Positions 50,883-58,612 of a DNA stretch of 64,000 bases are shown in pieces. Positions within the stretch are counted from its first letter, which is position 1. Each line of letters starts with the position of its first letter. The DNA comes from Candidatus Obscuribacterales bacterium (GTDB lineage: Bacteria; Cyanobacteriota; Vampirovibrionia; Obscuribacterales; Obscuribacteraceae), in the NCBI GenBank assembly GCA_019744775.1, contig JAIETZ010000003.1, positions 1 through 64,000 on the forward strand, given 5' to 3'. Made by a program: the position numbers and the translations under genes. The notes beneath the pieces were generated by a model. The model was not told where the DNA came from, ran no database searches, and saw only the letters and a list, made by a program, of their open reading frames with translations.

Positions 50883-51974
50883 TTACCACAAATGCGGGCG
50901 CTTCACGATGTAGTGGGGTGACTCGCCGCCACGTACTTCTTCGCAGATCGACCGGTTGTGAATGAAGCCGGGATGCACACCCAACTTGTTCTTCGACGGC
51001 TTGCCCATCAACTCGCGGAGAATGAGCGCGATGGTGCGCATTCTCAACATGTGGCCGAGAATTCCATGATCGTTCTCCGTGTCATCAACGAATGTGATGC
51101 CGGGAATGATAGGTGGATTCTTGGCTTGTCCAAGTCGTGGGTGATTGTTGTCTACGCCGAATTCGCGGAAGAGTTCCGAGAGGCGTAGGGGCAAGTCCCG
51201 TTCGGACACAAGGACAAACACGTGATGAGCACTGGCGCGCAGTGCGTCGACATAGCAATTGAGAAATTCATGCGTATCAAGGTCTGGAGAAACCAGCCAG
51301 ATCGAGTGAAGTTTTTCAGGCTTGCCGAGCGATCTGTTGTAGCGATTGAGCAACTTCTGCAGCAACATGGGCGCGCCAAGGCTGTGAGTCACTACCATCA
51401 CTTTGTCAGCGCCACCGGCAGCTGCAATGTCGAGATCCAATTGCGCATCCGATGCGGGCACAGAAGCGGCATTGTTGGACATGTCCGACACATAGGCTGT
51501 AAACAGCGGCTTGCCGTGTGACGGCCAGCTCATTTCGGAGACAGCAACGCCGAGTTCGTGCACACCTTCGGAAAGTGCGAGCGCGTGCATGAAACCATTT
51601 AACGAGGAAGTGTCAAAGCCGTGGATGAAGTTTGCCACCATGTCCAAGCCATTTTCATGCATGTACGTGGATAGGCTTGCCACATAGTTGGCGCTGCCTG
51701 AAAGCATTGTTGGCTGCCAAACGCCGGGGGCTTGTAGTCCCAGGATGTGCTTGGCGAACCAAGGATATTTGCAGAAGTGCAATTCCATTTCGGTCAGTTG
51801 TCTGCCTGTAGACACTGTGCCATCAAAGTGGAAGAAGTGTGTGAGATCTTTTGCCGGTTCGCGCAAGAAGAAATCATTTCGTGCCGAATTTGGATAACGC
51901 TTGAGAGGGTCAGGCTGCGCCCCTGCCACCATTAGACGATTGGTAGCTACGTGAATTCTTGCTCTGTGTAGCAT
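50883..51974 (-). CDS. Alpha/beta hydrolase, DUF900-like
   Basis: Likely esterase/lipase. The nucleophile elbow is VTHSLGAPML (Ser in HSLG), the oxyanion strand is FIHGFDTSSLNG, and the VSEMSWPSHGKP stretch is the DUF900-type insertion. The acid is probably in the DLDTHEF region and the His near NDHGILGH. The ATG at 51974 with GAGG eight bases upstream is preferred over starts inside the preceding gene. It is the last gene of an operon with the FAD oxidoreductase and the S41 protease. Confidence 0.8.
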   Translation of the reverse strand: MLHRARIHVATNRLMVAGAQPDPLKRYPNSARNDFFLREPAKDLTHFFHFDGTVSTGRQLTEMELHFCKYPWFAKHILGLQAPGVWQPTMLSGSANYVASLSTYMHENGLDMVANFIHGFDTSSLNGFMHALALSEGVHELGVAVSEMSWPSHGKPLFTAYVSDMSNNAASVPASDAQLDLDIAAAGGADKVMVVTHSLGAPMLLQKLLNRYNRSLGKPEKLHSIWLVSPDLDTHEFLNCYVDALRASAHHVFVLVSERDLPLRLSELFREFGVDNNHPRLGQAKNPPIIPGITFVDDTENDHGILGHMLRMRTIALILRELMGKPSKNKLGVHPGFIHNRSICEEVRGGESPHYIVKRPHLW

Positions 51975-52002
51975 ATGGGATACCTCGGGTTGGAAAGGCG
52001 GA

Positions 52003-53325
52003 TTACGGAAGCGCATCCCATAGAGCCAGGGCCGCAAATGCTGCGTTATGAACAAACTTGCTTGCAAAACTATGAGTCGGTACTCTGCTCAAAACTTGAC
52101 CTGCCAACGACAAGCGCCGTTTGTGGCTGAAGAGCGAATGAAGTTCCGATTCTTGTTGATCAATCAACTCCAATACGGCTTGCCCGAGCATCAATGCTGA
52201 GGGAATGCCGTCAGTTACTGCTGTTATCAGAGTGTTGTTGTTTGCAAGTTGCCTGGATGCCAACACGGGCATTCCGTCAAACGGAACCGTGAGACTCGCG
52301 CGCCAAGCATGTTCAATGGGGGGTAAAGCAATTGCGTGATGCTCATGCGCCCATGCATATAATTTGCGAATTTGACTGTCGTCGGGTGCAAGCGCCGTGT
52401 TAGGGATGAATCCCGGAGCGTCCATGCCACCGACAAGAATGCGATTGTCGGGCAGATAACGCCCGTAGTGATAGAGCTGCAGTGAGTCCCAGAAGTTAAT
52501 GCACCCCTGGGACAAGTTTGTATTTTCAACCGGCTTGGTCACAAAGATGTGACCGTTAGCCGGAATGAGTAGGCGGCGAAAACGTTCGAGTTCTTTTGAG
52601 CCGGAAGTTTTCATGCCCTGACTGCAGATTAGATTGTCAGAGACGACCTCATGCGCGCCGCAGCGCACAACAAAGTTTTTGCCGTTAAATTCCCATGACA
52701 CAACGGGTGAGTTTTCGAAGACTTCTCCACCATTTGACTTTACTTGTCCGGCAAGCGCGAATAGCAGTTTCACCGGATGTACAGCATGTTCGTTTCCCAT
52801 TTGAAACGCAGAACTAAAGCCTGTAAGTTGGCTTGGGATCTGCTGCTTTTCAAGAAACTGCGCGGATGAATCGAATTCGTTGAGAGTCTCAACTTCTTCA
52901 ACAAAGCTCTTTCTGTGACGTGGCTTTGCGCCAAGGCAAAGTGAATTACCGCTTTGCCAGTCACAATCTTTGCCGAGCGATTGCTGGTGCATTTTCAATA
53001 AATCAACCAGTTGATTGGCAATGAGTTTTGCATTATCGCAGCCGAATGCTGCTTCGAGAATGCTCAACTCGACAGTTGTATCTTTGGAAAGAATTCCCGC
53101 GCACCAGCCGGTGCTGCCTTCGCCAAGTTGTGATGTGTCGAGGACGACAACACTTTTGCCTGCGAGCGCCAAGCGAAAAGCGGCAGCAAGTCCAGTTATG
53201 CCGCCGCCTATAATTGCAGTGTGGCACCGCTTATTTTCGCTCAGTTGTGTAGCGAGAAATGGTCGGTCAATGCGCCAGGCAGGAGCAATTGACCAACTCT
53301 GGTTAGTTGAATTTTTTGAATGCAT
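52003..53325 (-). CDS. FAD-dependent oxidoreductase, DAO/glycine-oxidase type
   Basis: The Rossmann dinucleotide motif TAIIGGGITGLAAAFRLALAG (about 36-56) is followed by LDTSQLGEGSTGWCAG, the family's FAD-contacting loop. Later landmarks are NGHIFVTKPV and DNRILVGGMDAPG. This class oxidises secondary amines or amino acids. The start has GAGGAG five bases upstream and lies 23 bases inside the S41 protease gene, so the two are coupled. The substrate is unknown; being tied to a protease suggests amino-acid or peptide-derived substrates, which is an inference. Confidence 0.85.
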   Translation of the reverse strand: MHSKNSTNQSWSIAPAWRIDRPFLATQLSENKRCHTAIIGGGITGLAAAFRLALAGKSVVVLDTSQLGEGSTGWCAGILSKDTTVELSILEAAFGCDNAKLIANQLVDLLKMHQQSLGKDCDWQSGNSLCLGAKPRHRKSFVEEVETLNEFDSSAQFLEKQQIPSQLTGFSSAFQMGNEHAVHPVKLLFALAGQVKSNGGEVFENSPVVSWEFNGKNFVVRCGAHEVVSDNLICSQGMKTSGSKELERFRRLLIPANGHIFVTKPVENTNLSQGCINFWDSLQLYHYGRYLPDNRILVGGMDAPGFIPNTALAPDDSQIRKLYAWAHEHHAIALPPIEHAWRASLTVPFDGMPVLASRQLANNNTLITAVTDGIPSALMLGQAVLELIDQQESELHSLFSHKRRLSLAGQVLSRVPTHSFASKFVHNAAFAALALWDALP

Positions 53326-54337
53326 ATTTGCTCCTCAGGTATTTGACCGCTGCTTCCTTTGCGCTTTCTTTGGGCTGCAACACGACGTCTGGAGTTAGTC
53401 CTGCTTTGTGAAGGCACTTGCCGGAGACGGGCAAAGTCCAATCCGCAAATGTGTAGCGAAGTGATGTGTCGAAGGAGAGATTTTTGAACTCCTGCGCAAC
53501 ACCTTTTCCAAACGTCTGCTGACCAATAAGCGCGGCGCGTTTGTGTTCTTGCAGGCAGCCGGCAAGCATTTCAGATGCAGATGCCGTGTCGTCATCTACG
53601 AGAATGACAATTGGCAGGTGCTTCGCAATTGCCGGTTCGTGGCGCTCAGTGAGTCGGCCTGAATCCACTGATGAGTAGAATTCTTTGCCGATCTTCAAGG
53701 GCACGAGTTTGCGTTCAGTATTGGATTCTTGCGTTGCCATCGTGACAAACGCGCCTTCTTCCAGAAAGAAAGACGTTGCGTGAAGGGCTTCGTCAATGTA
53801 ACCGCCGCGGTTGTCGCGCAAGTCGAGAACCAACGCTTTGGCGCTGTGCAGTTTCTGCAAGGCGGCGTAGACTTCTTTGGCGGTATTTCGTGAATTGAAG
53901 TTGTCGATTTCGATGTAACCGATTTCATCGGTAAGCATCTCGGAAGCGACAATGCCAGTCTTTTTGCTGTCAGCTGCTTTGTCGCTTGTATCTTTTCCGT
54001 CGAGGAAGAAAGAATACGGGTCTTTCAATGAGCCAACCATCTCCTTGATGGCAGATTCGGTTTCTGAAAGCGATGTAAGCTTACCGTCATACTTGTGCTG
54101 CCAACGTGACCAGTCGCCCATGTTTTCCCTGAAGAAATATTTGTTCTGCAGGGTTTGCCATGTTTGCTGGTACATGTCCTCATAAGTCTTCCGGTTAAGC
54201 GGGTTGTCTTGGTTGATGACCGCCGAAGCGTCTTGCAATTCAAGAGCGGAGCCACCATATTCCGCGAAGCAGGAATTTGGCAGGACGAACAGAAATAGCG
54301 CCATCAAGATGGCGAGGAAAGATTTATGAGGGCTCAT
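53303..54337 (-). CDS. S41 (C-terminal processing) protease lacking PDZ
   Basis: A signal peptide (1-25) is followed by an N-terminal helical part and DPYSFFLD (107-113). The protease core runs directly: GYIEIDNFN, LVLDLRDNRGGYIDEA, the Ser253 loop DDTASASEMLAG and Lys278 in TFGKG. The Ser-Lys spacing of 25 residues equals that of Prc. Only about 15 residues separate the N-terminal part from the core, so the usual PDZ domain is missing. GGCAGG precedes the ATG. It is the first gene of a three-gene operon. Confidence 0.88.
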   Translation of the reverse strand: MSPHKSFLAILMALFLFVLPNSCFAEYGGSALELQDASAVINQDNPLNRKTYEDMYQQTWQTLQNKYFFRENMGDWSRWQHKYDGKLTSLSETESAIKEMVGSLKDPYSFFLDGKDTSDKAADSKKTGIVASEMLTDEIGYIEIDNFNSRNTAKEVYAALQKLHSAKALVLDLRDNRGGYIDEALHATSFFLEEGAFVTMATQESNTERKLVPLKIGKEFYSSVDSGRLTERHEPAIAKHLPIVILVDDDTASASEMLAGCLQEHKRAALIGQQTFGKGVAQEFKNLSFDTSLRYTFADWTLPVSGKCLHKAGLTPDVVLQPKESAKEAAVKYLRSKYAFKKFN

Positions 54338-54676
54338 GATGGACCTGCCTTGCCGTAGGCAATTGATATTTGTGAGTCGTTTTCGAGAGTCGGCAAAAAA
54401 CCCACTGACTTGTTTTGTCAGTGAATGTTTCGGATTCCTAGGTGCTGCGTGCTTTGTGCTTTAGATATCTATTTCAATGTGAAATGGAATTTGAACTTAT
54501 AAGGCACCTTAGCGAAAAGAACTTTCAATAAGCAATGCAATATCAATAGACATAGTTAGTCAGGCGCTGAAACAGCGGACCAGCCTGAGTATTTGTGATT
54601 CGGCCAGCTCGCGATAACTCTTAGCAACAGGGCGCATGCAATGCGCCCCTACGCCTCGGACCTGACAAAGGGTGAA
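54338..54676. other. Gene-free stretch
   Basis: About 340 bases of A+T-rich spacer with no supported ORF. A GTCAGTGAATG/CCACTGACTTG-type hairpin sits near 54400-54425, and repeat copy 8 lies at 54630-54652. Confidence 0.5.
54630..54652 (-). repeat. Palindromic dispersed repeat, copy 8
   Basis: Full copy with CTAC tail, 24 bp after the dapD stop. Confidence 0.92.
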
Positions 54677-55465
54677 TTAACGAAGAGATTCTTCCAATGC
54701 AACCTTTGCGCTAACTGACGGATCGCGTCTCTTGATAATCATTGGTGTTTGCAAAACGATTTCGGTTTTGTTGACTGTTTTCTTACGTCCACCAGGAACA
54801 ACAACAGCATTCTTCGGAACACGACCATAAAATTCTTCGCCTGTTTCAACATCAATAATTGGTGTGCCGGCTGTAATGATCGTCCCTGCAGCAATGACGG
54901 CATTCTCTTCGACTAAACAGCCTTCATAAATCCCGCAGCTGCCGCCGATGAATGCGTTGTCTTCGATGATTACCGGTTGTCCATTAGGTGGCTCAAGAAC
55001 GCCGCCGATGATTGTGCCTGCGCCTAAGTGGACGTTTTTTCCGATGCGTGCGCATGAGCCGACGAGCACGAGCGAGTCCACCATCGAGCCGCTGTCGACG
55101 TAGCCGCCGATGTTGATGAAGCTTGGTGCCATGATGATTACGCCTGGCGCGACGTACGAGCCGTATCTTGCTGATGCATAAGGCACGACGCGGTTGTTGT
55201 CTGCCCAGTTGTGTTTCAAGGCGATTTTGTCTTGGAATTTTCCGTCTTCGATTTTCTCAATCGGTCTTAGACGGAAGTAGAGAAGAATGGCTTTTTTCAC
55301 CCAGGCGTTGACTTGCCATTTGCCGTCGACTTTGTCCACGATGGTCAAGCGTCCTGCATCAAGTGCGGCAATTACTTCCTCAATTGTTTTGAGGGCATTG
55401 TCGGGAAGTTTTGATTCGTTAAACCAGGTCTCGATTTGAGCGGCAATGGTATCAGTTGGACTCAT
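54677..55465 (-). CDS. dapD: Tetrahydrodipicolinate N-succinyltransferase
   Basis: Left-handed beta-helix acyltransferase of lysine/diaminopimelate synthesis, which succinylates tetrahydrodipicolinate. The N-terminal VDGKWQVNAWVKKAILLYFRL, hexapeptide repeats (SFINIGGYVDSGSMVDSLVLVGSCARIGKNVHLGAG), GVLEPPNGQPVIIEDNAFIG and FYGRVPKNAVVVPG all match proteobacterial DapD. Length is 262 residues. It overlaps the upstream M20 gene by four bases (ATGA), so the two probably act in one pathway. Confidence 0.93.
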   Translation of the reverse strand: MSPTDTIAAQIETWFNESKLPDNALKTIEEVIAALDAGRLTIVDKVDGKWQVNAWVKKAILLYFRLRPIEKIEDGKFQDKIALKHNWADNNRVVPYASARYGSYVAPGVIIMAPSFINIGGYVDSGSMVDSLVLVGSCARIGKNVHLGAGTIIGGVLEPPNGQPVIIEDNAFIGGSCGIYEGCLVEENAVIAAGTIITAGTPIIDVETGEEFYGRVPKNAVVVPGGRKKTVNKTEIVLQTPMIIKRRDPSVSAKVALEESLR

Positions 55466-56658
55466 TTGATCTCCTTGGTGGCGAGCAGGCGCGCTGTTGT
55501 TTCGGCAAGAATTGCTGAGCCGATGTAGAGTCCTGATTCGTCAATGTCAAAAGTTGGGCTATGGTGTTGGCGTCTGTCGCCTTTTATTTCTCCACCGAGA
55601 AACATAAATGCGCCGGGCGCTTCTTCTGCGAGCAGTGAGAAGTCCTCAGCCCAAGTCTTAGGTGGAATGTCGAGGACGTTTTCAGCGCCGATGAGGTCGA
55701 TGGCCGCTTTGCGCATGACGGCGGCAACCTCAGCGTTGTTGACTGTGGCCGGATAGCCTAATTCCCATTCGAGTTTGTAATCGCCGCCGAAGTTGCGAGC
55801 AAGCGAACAGGCTTTTTCCAATTCTTCCATTAGTTTGGCGCGTGTTGTTTTGTTGAAGCTGCGCAGAGTGCCGAGCAACTCAACATAATCGGAAATAACA
55901 TTGCCTCTGACAGATGAGCTTTTCACGGAGCCAACTGTGACGATGGCTGGGTCTAGTGCTGAGACTTTGCGCGAGACTATTTGTTGTATTGCCTGAATAA
56001 CTAGAGACGATAAGTAAACCGAATCGATTGTTGTTTCAGGATAAGCACCGTGTCCACCTTTGCCGGTGATTGTTATTTTGAACACATCAGCTGCTGCCAT
56101 TGTCGGCCCTGTTAGTATGCCGACTTTGCCTGCTTCAAGTGACGAGTCCATGTGCAGACCAATTACAGCAGACACGCCTTTCATGGCGCCATCTTCGATC
56201 ATGCGCGTCGCGCCTGATTTTCCTTCGCTGTCGGAAAATTCTTCAGCAGGTTGCATGAGGATGCGCACGCAACCGTCGAGTTTTGCTTTGGCGAGTAATT
56301 CAGCTGTGGTGAGAACACACGATACGTGTGCGTCATGCCCGCAGGCGTGCATGACATTGGCATTTTTTGACTGATATGGATGGGCATTCGTTTCTTGTAT
56401 CGGCAAGCCGTCCATGTCCGCACGCACAGCAACTGTGTAGCCGGAGCCGATATTAGCTACGACACCCATCTTGCCGACACCCGTTTTAACGTCATAGCCG
56501 AATGATTTCAATTTTTCGGCTGCGAGCTTTGCTGTTTCTTTTTCTTGAAAGCTCAGCTCTGGGTGTTGGTGAATGTGCCTGCGCAAATTGACAATGTCAG
56601 ATTGCTTTTGTTTGGCTTCGGCAAGAAATGATATGAATGATGTGGAAATAGGTTGCAT
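55462..56658 (-). CDS. M20-family amidohydrolase coupled to dapD
   Basis: Same family as the gene at 43636: RRHIHQHPELSFQE, ADMDGLPIQE, MHACGHDAHV, MQPAEEFSD and the HGAYPETT lid. The 4-base overlap with dapD suggests it removes the acyl group from N-acyl-diaminopimelate, the DapE/DapL-acetyl role. By sequence style it is closer to N-acetyl-LL-diaminopimelate deacetylases and hippurate hydrolases than to classical DapE. The acyl group is therefore uncertain. A 61-codon gene precedes it by five bases. Confidence 0.85.
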   Translation of the reverse strand: MQPISTSFISFLAEAKQKQSDIVNLRRHIHQHPELSFQEKETAKLAAEKLKSFGYDVKTGVGKMGVVANIGSGYTVAVRADMDGLPIQETNAHPYQSKNANVMHACGHDAHVSCVLTTAELLAKAKLDGCVRILMQPAEEFSDSEGKSGATRMIEDGAMKGVSAVIGLHMDSSLEAGKVGILTGPTMAAADVFKITITGKGGHGAYPETTIDSVYLSSLVIQAIQQIVSRKVSALDPAIVTVGSVKSSSVRGNVISDYVELLGTLRSFNKTTRAKLMEELEKACSLARNFGGDYKLEWELGYPATVNNAEVAAVMRKAAIDLIGAENVLDIPPKTWAEDFSLLAEEAPGAFMFLGGEIKGDRRQHHSPTFDIDESGLYIGSAILAETTARLLATKEIK

Positions 56659-56663
56659 TGTTG

Positions 56664-56849
56664 TTAACTGTAGAAATTCGGTTTGCTTCCTGGGACGCCC
56701 GGCTTGAATGTGGCAAGTGCCTCTTCCATCAAGCGACCGGCGATTTTCAATATTGCAATTGCCAGTGCCTCGGTTTGTTCCGGGGTGAATGTGGCGCCTG
56801 TTTCTTCAACGGCTCTTTGGACCATTTGTTCAGCTTCAGACTTCAGCAT
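56664..56849 (-). CDS. Small protein heading the M20-dapD operon (61 aa)
   Basis: AGGAGG five bases before the ATG at 56849 is a perfect ribosome binding site, and the stop is only five bases from the M20 start. The product is an amphipathic helical protein (FTPEQTEALAIAILKIAGRLMEEAL) with a Pro/Gly-rich tail. No family is recognised; a role in controlling the operon is possible. Confidence 0.7.
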   Translation of the reverse strand: MLKSEAEQMVQRAVEETGATFTPEQTEALAIAILKIAGRLMEEALATFKPGVPGSKPNFYS

Positions 56850-56959
56850 AAACGCCTCCTGCGACAACGACCTCTTGAGTTTAGCGCAAAAACAAGTTTG
56901 TTCACAGTAAGGACATAATTTTGTTGACAACGATATACTTATTTCCAGGAGACAGGGAT

Positions 56960-57574
56960 ATGCCGGAAGCGACAAAACAACCACTGCTTGAGGTCGAACG
57001 CAAGTTTCGAATTACCAACGCTCAGGCGTCGGCGTTGCCGGAAAAGCTTTTGTCCTTTGGTTTTCAGGCCAATGGTGAAACCGTCATGAAGGACACTTTT
57101 CTTCCGACCGAAAATCCGTCAGATATGTTGCGCGTGCGTGAAGAAGACACTGTGAAGCCGGATGGTAGCGTCGAACAACGCATCGTGCTTACAGCGAAAC
57201 GTTGGAAGATATTTGCCGACGGCAGCAAAGAGCGTGAGGAGCAAGAAGATGTAATTGCGCCTTTGACGCGCGATAGTTTTATCAGGCTTGGCGAGTCTTT
57301 AGCTGGCGGGAAGTTGCTTACATTTACGAAGAAACGGATTCTTTACGATGGACGACTTGGTGAATTTGACGCCGTCGTATCCATCGACTTCGCGGAAGGC
57401 TTAGGGGAATACTCGGGCTACTACACCGAAATCGAAGTACTTGTTGCATCAGACCGCAACTTATCCGACGTGCGCGACCAAATTCTGGCGCACGCAACAC
57501 GTCTACTCGGCGCGGACGCGGAGATGGAAACAAAGTCGTACATGGACATGCTGCGTCTTGCGGGGCGTGGGTAA
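56960..57574 (+). CDS. CYTH-domain protein
   Basis: The N-terminal ExExK signature (LLEVERKFR, about residues 8-16) and alternating basic/acidic strands (LRVREED, RIVLTAKRWK, EFDAVVSIDF, YTEIEVLV) form the CYTH triphosphate tunnel. Family members hydrolyse inorganic triphosphate or thiamine triphosphate, or act as class IV adenylate cyclases. The ATG at 56960 is preferred (GGAG upstream) over the frame's earlier TTG. It is divergent from the M20-dapD operon. The exact substrate cannot be told. Confidence 0.85.
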   Translation: MPEATKQPLLEVERKFRITNAQASALPEKLLSFGFQANGETVMKDTFLPTENPSDMLRVREEDTVKPDGSVEQRIVLTAKRWKIFADGSKEREEQEDVIAPLTRDSFIRLGESLAGGKLLTFTKKRILYDGRLGEFDAVVSIDFAEGLGEYSGYYTEIEVLVASDRNLSDVRDQILAHATRLLGADAEMETKSYMDMLRLAGRG

Positions 57575-57602
57575 AACACAACGAACGCAGGTCTCCTGAA
57601 AT

Positions 57603-57625
57603 GTAGGGGCGCATTGCATGCGCCC
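57603..57625 (+). repeat. Palindromic dispersed repeat, copy 9
   Basis: Full copy in GTAG-first orientation, followed by GTTTTT, so it can act as a terminator of the CYTH gene. Confidence 0.92.
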
Positions 57626-57636
57626 GTTTTTGTAGA

Positions 57637-57655
57637 CTACTATGGGAAGTAGTGG
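57637..57655. repeat. TACTA-N7-TAGTA palindrome, copy f
   Basis: CTACTA-TGGGAAG-TAGTGG, five bases past the T-run of repeat copy 9 and between convergent genes. Confidence 0.55.
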
Positions 57656-57693
57656 GTGGGCTCAAAATTTTTTGGCGTGAGATTCTTTGAAAA

Positions 57694-57712
57694 GGGCGCA
57701 TGCAATGCGCCC
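57694..57712 (-). repeat. Palindromic dispersed repeat, copy 10 (no tail)
   Basis: Both arms are present but the CTAC tail is replaced by TTTTC, so the stem is extended by AAAA/TTTT and resembles a symmetric terminator for the gene ending at 57736. Confidence 0.85.
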
Positions 57713-57735
57713 TTTTCAAATTTGAATGACTAGGT

Positions 57736-58350
57736 CTATAGTCGTCCTCTCCTGTTCATAGGCGCGACGTCGATGATGAATCGCGCCAGTACGCGTGCCA
57801 CTTTTTCCCACTCGTCCGTCAACTGCGAGTTGATTTCCAACTGCACTGCCGGAATTTCGTGTCCTTCGGCGACGTAGCGTGTAATCGTTGCCGCGTGGCG
57901 TGCTGAGTATCCGAAAGACGGATTTACCAGCACACGATCGGCGAGTTGAAGCAAGCGTCCTCGCAGGGTTTCTACGAGGAATTCGTGACCGGCAACAGAC
58001 TTCCCATCGTTTGTCCCGATGACAAAGTCAAACGGGCGCGATGGATGCAGTTGGTGCAAGTCAATCACAAGGTGAATATCGCTTGCTTCGATTACCGTGC
58101 TCAGCGCGTCCTTAAACGGACAATCGCCGAGCGTCAACGGACAGGTGATGTCGTAATTCGGGTCATGCTCTTGTACGCCGTTTGTAATAAGTGCGTGACA
58201 GTTGAATTTCTGCGACAAGTAACGCGCGATGAGTCCCGTCTTAGGCTCGGCGAATTTTGGTTGTCCGTCGCGTTTGTGCTCCTCGGCGTGCGGAGCAGTG
58301 ATAAGTATTTTCCTGCGTCCTGGCAGGTATATATGCGAAGTATTGTTCAT
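57736..58350 (-). CDS. N-formylglutamate amidohydrolase-like protein
   Basis: Short zinc amidohydrolase-like protein (204 aa). Visible blocks are KILITAPHAEEHKRDG (metal-binding His-x-Glu with the following Arg), AEPKTGLIARYL, IHLVIDLHQLHPSRP and a C-terminal VQLEINSQLTDE. These follow the FGase/N-formylglutamate deformylase plan, although the family usually has about 260 residues. GAGGAG seven bases before the ATG supports the start. No histidine-degradation gene is adjacent. Confidence 0.65.
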   Translation of the reverse strand: MNNTSHIYLPGRRKILITAPHAEEHKRDGQPKFAEPKTGLIARYLSQKFNCHALITNGVQEHDPNYDITCPLTLGDCPFKDALSTVIEASDIHLVIDLHQLHPSRPFDFVIGTNDGKSVAGHEFLVETLRGRLLQLADRVLVNPSFGYSARHAATITRYVAEGHEIPAVQLEINSQLTDEWEKVARVLARFIIDVAPMNRRGRL

Positions 58351-58576
58351 GGTAAAACTCCTCGCTCCGCAACCTGCGGCTCGTTTGTGTAATCACTGTT
58401 TTTGAAAAGGCTTCTCTGGTTTTGTTTTGACTATTTGTTGCGAATAAAATCTACTGATTTAACCTAACAAAATTAGGCTGTAGATCCCAAGCGTGATGAG
58501 TCTTTTCCTGCGTATTTCTTATGCGCTAGTTGCGCTAACGTGTTTGTCATGTGGTGTTAACTAAGAATTGCGCGCG

Positions 58577-58582
58577 TATAAT
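58577..58582 (+). promoter_or_regulatory. Candidate -10 element of the M24 aminopeptidase gene
   Basis: A perfect TATAAT lies 30 bases before the ATG at 58613, giving a leader of about 25 nt with GAAGAGA as ribosome site. The -35 region is weak (GTGTTA-like). The 260-base gap 58351-58612 is otherwise free of genes and A+T-rich. Confidence 0.5.
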
Positions 58583-58612
58583 AAACAAACTCCTAAGATA
58601 CGAAGAGAAACC

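Noticed and set aside
1548-57712. The GTAG palindromes as a CRISPR array
   Set aside because: Copies are kilobases apart in both orientations with no regular spacers and no cas genes.
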